A stretch of 6,245 nucleotides of DNA, from NCBI GenBank assembly GCA_900549895.1, contig URQG01000124.1, positions 1-6,245 of the forward strand, given 5' to 3'. Position 1 is the first letter of the stretch; each line of letters opens with the position of its first letter. A program made the position numbers and the translations under genes. This DNA comes from an uncultured Lachnobacterium sp. (GTDB lineage Bacteria; Bacillota; Clostridia; Lachnospirales; Lachnospiraceae). Positions 1-6,203 of the stretch are shown here, in pieces. The notes beneath the pieces are model-generated. The model saw only the letters and a list, made by a program, of their open reading frames with translations, had not been told where the DNA came from and did no database searches.

Positions 1-383
<383 letters not shown>

Positions 384-459
384 CGAATGAAGCAGGCAAG
401 GCCTTGAGAGGAGCTTTGAAGTTACATTGTTCGGTTTTGAAGGTTCGATTTGAAGACAT

Positions 460-480
460 GCACCTTTCGCTCAGCTGGTA
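460..480 (+). pseudogene. Truncated copy of a tRNA 5' end (tRNA remnant)
   Basis: These 21 bases match 600-620, the first 21 bases of the tRNA-Lys gene downstream, with one difference (C at 468 against A at 608, tRNA position 9). Similarity continues leftward to about 453 (against 592) with a one-base indel, giving a direct repeat of about 28 bases. The copy holds the 5' acceptor strand GCACCTT, the 5' D-stem strand and the D loop. It stops before the 3' D-stem strand, anticodon arm and T arm, so it cannot form a tRNA. It is followed by ACTAAC (480-485), and the same six bases occur at the 3' end of the complete tRNA (672-677). That would fit an internal deletion, but six bases can match by chance. 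Confidence 0.75.
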
Positions 481-529
481 CTAACGCCGGCAGGCGTTGT
501 ATCGCGGGCAACCGCGGAGCGGCACTTAG

Positions 530-558
530 CCTGCGATTGAGCACGTAGTGCGAGCAGG
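530..558 (+). repeat. Imperfect hairpin in the rRNA-tRNA spacer
   Basis: The outer arms CCTGC (530-534) and GCAGG (554-558) enclose an inner perfect hairpin, GCAC (541-544) / GTGC (548-551), with a three-base loop. The segment sits in a G+C-rich stretch with further short hairpins: CGCC/GGCG near 485-496, CCGC/GCGG near 512-522 and CGC/GCG at 580-590. It could be an RNA processing site in the rRNA transcript or an interspersed repeat. No T-run follows, so it is not an intrinsic terminator. I recognise no named family. Confidence 0.5.
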
Positions 559-599
559 AGGAGCAGACAGAAAGATAAGCGCAATGAGCGAAAGAACAT

Positions 600-672
600 G
601 CACCTTTAGCTCAGCTGGTAGAGCACCTGACTCTTAATCAGGGTGTCCAGGGTTCGAACCCCTGATCGCGCA
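600..672 (+). tRNA. tRNA-Lys (anticodon CTT) with a mismatched acceptor stem
   Basis: This is a 73-base tRNA without an encoded CCA. The D stem is GCTC/GAGC (609-612 with 621-624). The anticodon stem is CCTGA/TCAGG (626-630 with 638-642), with loop CTCTTAA and anticodon CTT at 633-635, which reads the lysine codon AAG. The variable loop is 643-647. The T stem is CAGGG/CCCTG (648-652 with 660-664), with loop TTCGAAC. These three stems are perfect. The acceptor stem is not: GCACCTT (600-606) against ATCGCGC (665-671) gives only four pairs, with mismatches at tRNA pairs 3-70, 5-68 and 6-67. The discriminator base is A672. The 3' strand would pair perfectly with GCGCGAT, and the 5' strand with AAGGTGC, so the two halves look as if they come from different genes. 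Function in this form is doubtful. Confidence 0.85.
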
Positions 673-708
673 CTAACAAAGTCATGTATTGATTTAATAC
701 AGCAAAAG

Positions 709-747
709 AACTCTTGACGAACAAAGTGATTCGTTGAGGGTTTTTTT
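709..747 (+). terminator. Intrinsic terminator after tRNA-Lys
   Basis: A 13-base-pair stem joins 709-721 to 730-742 with an 8-base loop (722-729). All positions pair if G-U wobbles are allowed (four of them). A T-run follows at 741-747, and A residues at 704-707 can extend the stem against it. It lies 36 bases after the tRNA and about 25 bases before the promoter of the next operon. It should therefore end the rRNA/tRNA transcript and insulate the moxR operon. Confidence 0.88.
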
Positions 748-772
748 ATTTGTATAAACGTACTTCTCATAG

Positions 773-801
773 TTGCTTAAAATAGATAAGTTTCGTATAC
801 T
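773..801 (+). promoter_or_regulatory. Probable sigma-A promoter of the moxR operon
   Basis: The -10 element TATACT (796-801) matches the consensus TATAAT at five of six positions. Exactly 17 bases upstream is TTGCTT (773-778), a weak -35 that keeps the conserved TTG. The predicted start near 808-810 would leave a leader of about 25 bases before the ATG at 833. The promoter lies just after the terminator and before three overlapping genes, which fits its role. No operator or riboswitch is visible in so short a leader. Confidence 0.68.
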
Positions 802-832
802 GTAGTTATCGAATATCAATGGGGGTAGATTC

Positions 833-1798
833 ATGAATGCAGAATATGAGAAGGCAAAAGCAGTCATGGGGGAAGTTGCACGTGTTGTAACCGGAAAAGA
901 TGACTGTATCAGGAAGGCGTTTGCGGCAATCCTTGCAGGAGGACACATTCTGATCGAGGATGTGCCGGGTGTGGGAAAGACGACACTTGCAATTGCTTTT
1001 TCGAAGGTAATGGGCTTACAGAACCACAGAGTGCAGTTTACTCCGGATGTGTTACCGGCGGATATTTTAGGCTTTAATATGTATCGAAAAGAAATAGGGG
1101 ACTTCGTATATCATCCGGGAACGATCATGTGCAATCTGTTTCTGGCGGATGAGATCAACCGTACTTCACCGAAGACCCAGTCGGCGCTTCTTGAGGTAAT
1201 GGAAGAGGGTATGGTAACGGTGGATGGCGTAAGTCGCGCGGTACCAAAGCCTTTTATTGTGATGGCGACCCAGAATCCGAAGGGAAGTGCGGGAACGCAG
1301 CTTCTGCCGGAGTCACAGCTTGACCGGTTTATGATCTGTATGAGTATGGGATATCCGGATGCAAAGAGTGAGATAGAGATTGCGCGTGGCAAGAGCAGTT
1401 CGGCAAATATGGTGGAGCTTCAGCCGGTGATTGGAGCGCAGGAGCTTGATGAATTATGCCGGATGGTTGAGGATGTGTATATGAGTGAGTCCATCTATAC
1501 GTACATTGTTGCACTTGTGGGGAAGACGCGCGATAACAGTTACATTGAACTCGGGGTCAGTCCACGTGGAACGATCGCCTGTGTGCGTATGGCAAAGGCG
1601 TGGGCATTTCTGCAGTGGCGTAATTATGTGACGCCGGAGGATATAGTAGATATTTTCCCGGATATTGCCAAGCACAGGATTGTTCTTAATACGAAGGCGC
1701 GCGTGACACATATGACGGAGGAAGCGGTTCTGTCAGAGATTGTTTCTATGACGAAGCAGCCGGCATCATACATGGAGAAGTCAGAGTATCGTGGTTAG
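833..1798 (+). CDS. MoxR-family AAA+ ATPase
   Basis: This is a cytosolic AAA+ ATPase of 321 residues, the usual length of the MoxR family, whose members are thought to remodel or activate partner proteins. All core motifs are intact: Walker A around DVPGVGKTT (residues 43-51, K49), Walker B LFLADEINR (102-110, D106/E107), sensor 1 ATQNP (145-149), a putative arginine finger in PESQLDRF (R165) and sensor 2 GVSPRGT (R245). The helical lid makes up the last ~110 residues. The ATG at 833 is chosen because the G-rich site GGGGGT (821-826) lies 6 bases upstream and the protein opens with a normal MoxR N-terminus. It is the first gene of the operon, and its last 8 bases overlap the DUF58 gene. It resembles YeaC of B. 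subtilis. The family is certain; the exact client, probably the DUF58 or transglutaminase protein, is inferred. Confidence 0.95.
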   Translation: MNAEYEKAKAVMGEVARVVTGKDDCIRKAFAAILAGGHILIEDVPGVGKTTLAIAFSKVMGLQNHRVQFTPDVLPADILGFNMYRKEIGDFVYHPGTIMCNLFLADEINRTSPKTQSALLEVMEEGMVTVDGVSRAVPKPFIVMATQNPKGSAGTQLLPESQLDRFMICMSMGYPDAKSEIEIARGKSSSANMVELQPVIGAQELDELCRMVEDVYMSESIYTYIVALVGKTRDNSYIELGVSPRGTIACVRMAKAWAFLQWRNYVTPEDIVDIFPDIAKHRIVLNTKARVTHMTEEAVLSEIVSMTKQPASYMEKSEYRG

Positions 1799-2885
1799 TT
1801 TTATTGTTGGGGGAATCGTGACGCTGGTCACGTTTTATATTTCATTGATTTATTCGAGTGAGTCGATAGGGCTGCTTGGGTTTGCCGAAGCAGTTCTTTT
1901 GGTGCTCGCTTTTCTTTTTTTATTATGGCGGAAGCGTAAGATCTGCGCAGAGATTTTGTCTCCTATGACGGTAGCGGAAGCGGGAGATTTTGTTCCGATC
2001 GTGCTTCGGGTGAATAATCAAAGCGGGATTGTGTGTACGAGAGTGCAGTATCAACTCATCTGTGGCAATCGTTTCTTTGGAGCTCAGGACAAGTCATGGA
2101 AGCTGGGGGAGGCAATCTATCCGGGTGACAATGAGTTTGAGTATTCGGTACAGGTGCCGTATGCGGGAAATTATGAGTTTGAACTTCGCAGTATTCGGAT
2201 CTATGATCTTACAGGGCTATTTTACATGACAAAACGTATCGGTCGAAGCACACAAATTCAGGTGCTTCCGCAGATTACGAGTGTTGGGATCCGGATTTCG
2301 GAGAGAACGCGCAATTTCTATGGGGATGCGGATGTGTACGATGATTTTCATCCGGGCGATGACCGGAGTGAAATCTTTGATATTCGTGAGTTTCAGGCCG
2401 GAGACAGGATTCAGAGTATTCACTGGAAGCTGTCGGCCAAGTCGGATGAGCTTTTGGTACGTCAGGACAGTCAGGCTTTGGCCTGCCCTGTGGTTTTGTT
2501 GCTGGATCAGTATGCTGCGGGGGCAAAGACGCAGGAGGAAGTGGAACATTATCTGGAAGCGGTGACAAGTATTTCTTTTACACTGATGGATGTGGCTTGT
2601 CCACATTTTATAGCATGGTACAGTGGAGAACGTGGGGATATCGTGAGAATCCGTGTGGATAATGAGGAAAGTTTCTATATTTTTGTGTGTGAATATTTTG
2701 CAGATTGTCTTGGAAAAGCGCCTTTGGCACTCAAACAGTTATATACACAAAAATACCGTGAGGATCATGCACTTTTCCACATTCAGGTTGTGGATAGGAA
2801 GCTTCTGCTCAATGAGCATGAGCTGGCAGCAATGCATGGACACAAGTGGAAGGAGATTGCAGAAGAACTGGAGATTGTACTATGA
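1791..2885 (+). CDS. DUF58 domain membrane protein
   Basis: This protein of 364 residues has two N-terminal membrane segments (about 4-21 and 27-46), followed by a basic WRKRK stretch that places the rest in the cytosol. A beta-rich region follows (about 52-165), with the family pattern around YAGNYEFELRSIRIYDLTGLF (125-144). The DUF58 signature IREFQAGD...IHWKLSAKSDELLVRQ spans 198-225. The strand after it, VVLLLDQYAAG (234-244), is where a von Willebrand A-like fold would carry DxSxS, but here it reads D-Q-Y-A-A, so a canonical metal site is not evident. The start is GTG at 1791, overlapping moxR by 8 bases, with GGAG at 1774-1777 upstream; coupling to moxR translation is likely. It resembles YeaD of B. 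subtilis. The molecular role is unknown; the genomic pairing suggests it links MoxR to the transglutaminase. Confidence 0.93.
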   Translation: MVSFIVGGIVTLVTFYISLIYSSESIGLLGFAEAVLLVLAFLFLLWRKRKICAEILSPMTVAEAGDFVPIVLRVNNQSGIVCTRVQYQLICGNRFFGAQDKSWKLGEAIYPGDNEFEYSVQVPYAGNYEFELRSIRIYDLTGLFYMTKRIGRSTQIQVLPQITSVGIRISERTRNFYGDADVYDDFHPGDDRSEIFDIREFQAGDRIQSIHWKLSAKSDELLVRQDSQALACPVVLLLDQYAAGAKTQEEVEHYLEAVTSISFTLMDVACPHFIAWYSGERGDIVRIRVDNEESFYIFVCEYFADCLGKAPLALKQLYTQKYREDHALFHIQVVDRKLLLNEHELAAMHGHKWKEIAEELEIVL

Positions 2886-5530
2886 GGGAGAAGGAACGTA
2901 AGCGTATTTGTGCAACGGAATATACATGTTCGGAATGCTGCATGAGGCTGATCCGATCGCTTGTAGCGGTGGAGCTATTGGTCTACGGTGTGCGCACGAT
3001 TTTGAGCAGTGCCTTTGAAAACTGGGTTTTGTCGAAGGAAGCGCAACTGTGGATACAGTTGTTTCTTGTCGGAACGATTCTGGTCAATGAGCTGATTCCG
3101 CTTTTGGGCAGGCGCTATATGGTGAAGCTTCGCGTGTTATGTGAGATGCTGCTGCTTGGATGGCTCGGCTGGAGAACCTGGCGGATCAGGGAAACACTAC
3201 AGATAAGTGTTCATGCATGGTTCGATGATTATCTGCCGTATTGGAATGCATATCATAATACGGATTATTACCCTTATCATGAGGGAGGGAAATTGGAATT
3301 TGCGCTGGCATTTGCGATTCTTTCGATTATGCTTTGCACACTGATTCTGCGCTATGTCTGTGAACGCCGCATTTTTTTGCTTTTGCCGAATATAGCAGCA
3401 GTAGGGGTGGCGCTGCTTGTCAATGTACGGCCGGATGCAAAGTCACTTCTGGTTTCGTTTGCCGGAGTGCTTGTATTGTATTCCGGTGGATGGGAAGCGG
3501 GTAAGACGCAGATTCGCTCGCGGATTGGAAGGCAGAAGCCGGTTACGAAGAAAATGGGATGGCAGATGGCTGCAATTGGTGCGACGGTTGCGATTGCATG
3601 TGGAATCGTTCTTGTGACATCGGTCTGCTTCAAAAGCGGGGTTGTGCGTATTTCGGATTATGGGCCAAAGTTTCTTGATTTTCAGCTTCAGGCGGAAGAC
3701 TGGCTGATGTCGATTGCCGGAATTGCATCGAAACCTTCTTACGATAAAAATAAGGCAACTTTAGGAAATGATAAGCCGACATATCATGACGACATGATTG
3801 TAACAATCCGTTCAAATCAGCTTCCGCAAGAAAATCTATATCTGAAATCATTTTGCAGTTCCACTTATAAGAATGGAACGTGGCAGCCATTGGATGATTC
3901 GTTTATAACAGAGGCGGATGAACAAGGTTTTGACAGTACGGATCTTGCGAAAAATCTGCAGCAGATGACATACGAAAAGATGAATCAGGATATCATATCG
4001 GGATGGATGGAGAACAATTATGGCATGAAAGAAGCGGATATGCAGTTCACCTATGAGAATCCGAAAAATCATGCTGCATTATTGCCATATTTTTGGAACC
4101 CGTCGAGTTGTGACGCGAATGTATGGATGGATAAAGATGCTGTATGGCGTAAAGGTAAGGAATCATCGATTTCTTTTAAACAGTGGATGTTTTCGTGGCA
4201 GGATTTGTTAAGGAGCGAGGAAATATATGCGGATACCGGAGACGAAGCTTATGAGGAGAGTGAAGCCTGGTATGAAAATTATGTGTCAGAGCATGACAAA
4301 AATAGCACAGCGGAAGTTCCGATGGTCAAGAATTATGCGGATCGGGTAGCGCGTGCTTTGCAGGAAAATGCATTGCTTTCCGATGATGAGAGTAAAAATG
4401 TATGTGACAGGGTTAAAGAAATGTGGTTCCATCAATATATCTCTTATCGCTCATATGCATGGACGAATGCAAATCGGACAACCCAATGTTATGCAAATGA
4501 TCTGGCCCGTAGCGCAGTCGCACAGGAAGTGAGGAATCAATTATTTTCCGACACAGAGTATAATCTCTATCTTGATTCGCTTCCGGCAGGGACGGATCCG
4601 GTCGAGTATTTTCTTGGCACAGGTAAAGAAGGCTATTGTATGCACTACGCCAGTGCTGCGACACTGATCCTTCAGGAACTTGGCGTTCCAGCAAGGTATG
4701 CTTCTGGATTTGTGGTAAAACAGGGCCTTTTTGCGAGAGAAGATGGTAAAACAATCACAAAACAGGACTTTTTTGAAAAGGATAGAAATCAGTATGTTGC
4801 AACCGTAAAGGACTATTATGCGCATGCGTGGGTGGAAATTTATATGGATGGCATCGGCTGGGTTCCATATGAGATGACACCGGGATATACGGCATCGGAT
4901 GATGCGGTACCTACAGACGGAAAAAAAGATGAAGAATTAAAGCAGAGACACGAGGAGCATAAGAAAGAGGTTGAAAGCCAGACGGAAAGTGAGCAGCCAT
5001 CCGAAGCAACAGAGTCGAGTCAGCAGGAGACGACACAACAGAATACACAGGAAACACAGATTACGGAGACACCGTCAACACAGATAAATCCGCCAATGGA
5101 TACGAATCAAAGAAATGGTTTGATAAAGATCATCCTTATAGTATTCTGGATCGTGTTCGTGCTTGGGCTTCTGCTTTATGGAAGCTATCGGTTTGTGGTG
5201 AGTTACCGCAAGCGACTTTTGCAGGAACTGCAGGCAAGGCGCAACCGCAACGCGGTAAAAAGGATCAATCGCCGCATTTATCGAGGGTTGATGAAAGGAC
5301 GGTCGATGAATACGGCGAAAATATCACGCTCCGGCAAGTTTGATATTTACATGCGTCCGCTTACAGATGCGGAGTATGCAGAAAAGCTGATGAAAACCTA
5401 TGTTTCCATCGCTGAGTCGGACTGGATGCGATATATGGAGATTGTGAAGAAATGCGCCTTTTCCCATGAGGTGATCACGGACGAGGAAGCCGCATTCTGT
5501 TACAGGATATATAAGAATAGAAGGAAGTAG
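2882..5530 (+). CDS. Multi-pass membrane transglutaminase-like protein (TgpA/YebA type)
   Basis: This protein has 882 residues. About seven N-terminal membrane segments (roughly 23-43, 56-77, 83-100, 138-158, 163-181, 185-202, 228-250) precede a large outward-facing region (251-745). A last membrane helix (747-769) leads to a basic cytosolic tail of ~110 residues. The transglutaminase/cysteine-protease-like core is clear: DPVEYFLGTGKEGYCMHYASA contains the catalytic Cys586, DYYAHAWVEIY contains His648, and GWVPYEMTPGY has Glu664 where the third catalytic residue (Asp in TgpA) is expected. A Ser/Thr/Gln/Glu-rich linker (697-734) joins the core to the last helix. The ATG at 2882 overlaps the upstream stop as ATGA, with GGAG 8 bases before it. 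An in-frame GTG at 2846 would add 12 residues but is less likely. The protein probably acts on cell-envelope proteins or peptides; its substrate is unknown. It resembles YebA of B. subtilis. Confidence 0.92.
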   Translation: MREKERKRICATEYTCSECCMRLIRSLVAVELLVYGVRTILSSAFENWVLSKEAQLWIQLFLVGTILVNELIPLLGRRYMVKLRVLCEMLLLGWLGWRTWRIRETLQISVHAWFDDYLPYWNAYHNTDYYPYHEGGKLEFALAFAILSIMLCTLILRYVCERRIFLLLPNIAAVGVALLVNVRPDAKSLLVSFAGVLVLYSGGWEAGKTQIRSRIGRQKPVTKKMGWQMAAIGATVAIACGIVLVTSVCFKSGVVRISDYGPKFLDFQLQAEDWLMSIAGIASKPSYDKNKATLGNDKPTYHDDMIVTIRSNQLPQENLYLKSFCSSTYKNGTWQPLDDSFITEADEQGFDSTDLAKNLQQMTYEKMNQDIISGWMENNYGMKEADMQFTYENPKNHAALLPYFWNPSSCDANVWMDKDAVWRKGKESSISFKQWMFSWQDLLRSEEIYADTGDEAYEESEAWYENYVSEHDKNSTAEVPMVKNYADRVARALQENALLSDDESKNVCDRVKEMWFHQYISYRSYAWTNANRTTQCYANDLARSAVAQEVRNQLFSDTEYNLYLDSLPAGTDPVEYFLGTGKEGYCMHYASAATLILQELGVPARYASGFVVKQGLFAREDGKTITKQDFFEKDRNQYVATVKDYYAHAWVEIYMDGIGWVPYEMTPGYTASDDAVPTDGKKDEELKQRHEEHKKEVESQTESEQPSEATESSQQETTQQNTQETQITETPSTQINPPMDTNQRNGLIKIILIVFWIVFVLGLLLYGSYRFVVSYRKRLLQELQARRNRNAVKRINRRIYRGLMKGRSMNTAKISRSGKFDIYMRPLTDAEYAEKLMKTYVSIAESDWMRYMEIVKKCAFSHEVITDEEAAFCYRIYKNRRK

Positions 5531-5541
5531 ATCCGTTTTTA

Positions 5542-6183
5542 TTAGCGTGACGCGATCAGCTTGCAGATTGGATTGCCGAGCGAGGAGAATTTCTCTTCGT
5601 ATTCGGTCATAATGTTGCCGCGATTCATAATTTCATCATGATGCAGATCCCGGGTGAAGGCGTCAAGATGCCAGATATCGGAATTGTTAATCTCATCGAG
5701 CGAGAATGTGAACAGATCCTGATTATCCGTCTTAAATTCAAGATGTCCGTCTGCCGTCAGAATCTGATTGTAGCGGTCCAAAAACGGATGCGAGGTCAGA
5801 CGACGCTTCGCGTGTCGGTCTTTCGGCCACGGATCGGAAAAATTCAGATAGATTCTGTCGACTTCGCCCAAAGCAAAGATATCCGGAAGATTTGCAGCAT
5901 CTACACACAGAAAATGAACATTTGGAAGCTGCAGATCATTCATTTTCTGAACTGCGCGCAGCAGTACGCTTGTATAGCGCTCGATACCGATATATTCAAT
6001 ATTTGGATTCTGTTCTGCAAGATCCATCAGGAAACGGCCTTTGCCCATGCCGATTTCGATGTGGATCGGGGCATCGGAATGCAGAAATTCATGCCAATGT
6101 CCTTTGTATGCGGTTGGATCTTGTATGGAATACGGGCTTGAAGATACGACTTCATCGGCACCCGGTATATTGCGTAATCTCAT
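5542..6183 (-). CDS. trmB: tRNA (guanine-N7)-methyltransferase
   Basis: This cytosolic enzyme transfers a methyl group from S-adenosylmethionine to N7 of guanine 46 in the tRNA variable loop. At 213 residues it has the usual length of bacterial TrmB in Firmicutes and appears complete. The motifs run in order: SAM-binding EIGMGKGRF (43-51), GIER (66-69), the acidic VDAANL (94-99), the hallmark NFSDPWPKDRHAKRRL (114-129, Asp117 in the catalytic/guanine pocket), EFKTDN (149-154) and the C-terminal TEYEEKFS (193-200). The ATG at 6183 has the ribosome site AAGGGAG (6198-6192) 8 bases upstream. Only 20 genomic bases remain before adapter sequence, so its promoter and any upstream gene are not visible. 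It converges on the transglutaminase gene with an 11-base gap and no obvious terminator hairpin between them. Confidence 0.97.
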   Translation of the reverse strand: MRLRNIPGADEVVSSSPYSIQDPTAYKGHWHEFLHSDAPIHIEIGMGKGRFLMDLAEQNPNIEYIGIERYTSVLLRAVQKMNDLQLPNVHFLCVDAANLPDIFALGEVDRIYLNFSDPWPKDRHAKRRLTSHPFLDRYNQILTADGHLEFKTDNQDLFTFSLDEINNSDIWHLDAFTRDLHHDEIMNRGNIMTEYEEKFSSLGNPICKLIASR

Positions 6184-6203
6184 TCTTTTCTCTCCCTTAA
6201 AAT

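Larger units (their letters stand above)
384..599 (+). other. Spacer between 23S rRNA and tRNA-Lys; no 5S found
   Basis: This 216-base non-coding spacer occupies the place where a 5S rRNA gene is usually found. I see none of the 5S landmarks, such as the conserved CCGAACACGG-type loop or the GAAGGGGTCACACC-type segment. The first part (384-459) resembles the usual clostridial post-23S leader, with a 10-base perfect palindrome CAAGGCCTTG at 397-406 and a TGTTCGGTTTTGA stretch at 429-440. The second part (481-599) is G+C-rich and full of short inverted repeats, including CGCC/GGCG, CCGC/GCGG and the 530-558 hairpin. It contains a partial tRNA copy at 460-480. No promoter or open reading frame is convincing, so the spacer is probably co-transcribed from the rRNA promoter. 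Confidence 0.7.

Noticed and set aside
481..599. Riboswitch or regulatory small RNA
   Set aside because: The hairpins are short, no known riboswitch core is recognisable, and the segment lies in an rRNA-tRNA spacer rather than in front of a protein gene.
453..620. Attachment site or integrated element bounded by tRNA repeats
   Set aside because: The repeat copies the tRNA 5' end rather than the 3' end, only ~140 bases separate the copies, and no integrase or other mobile gene is present.
694..948. Minus-strand reading frame covering the terminator, promoter and moxR start
   Set aside because: It runs antisense across the terminator and a clear MoxR gene, has no ribosome site seen, and its product has no recognisable motif.
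2217..2606. Minus-strand reading frames inside the DUF58 gene
   Set aside because: They lie opposite a well-supported coding sequence and their composition shows no domain or membrane pattern.
2846..2881. Upstream in-frame GTG start for the transglutaminase gene, adding 12 residues
   Set aside because: The ATG at 2882 overlaps the preceding stop as ATGA and has GGAG 8 bases upstream, a classic coupled start. The GTG would create a 40-base overlap and a non-hydrophobic leader with no added motif.
5528..5548. Terminator between the convergent transglutaminase and trmB genes
   Set aside because: There is a T-run (5536-5540) but no stem longer than three or four pairs before it on either strand; termination may occur inside the facing gene or by another means.
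5638..6200. Plus-strand reading frames across trmB
   Set aside because: They are shadows of trmB, whose minus-strand product carries every TrmB motif; the plus-strand products look random.
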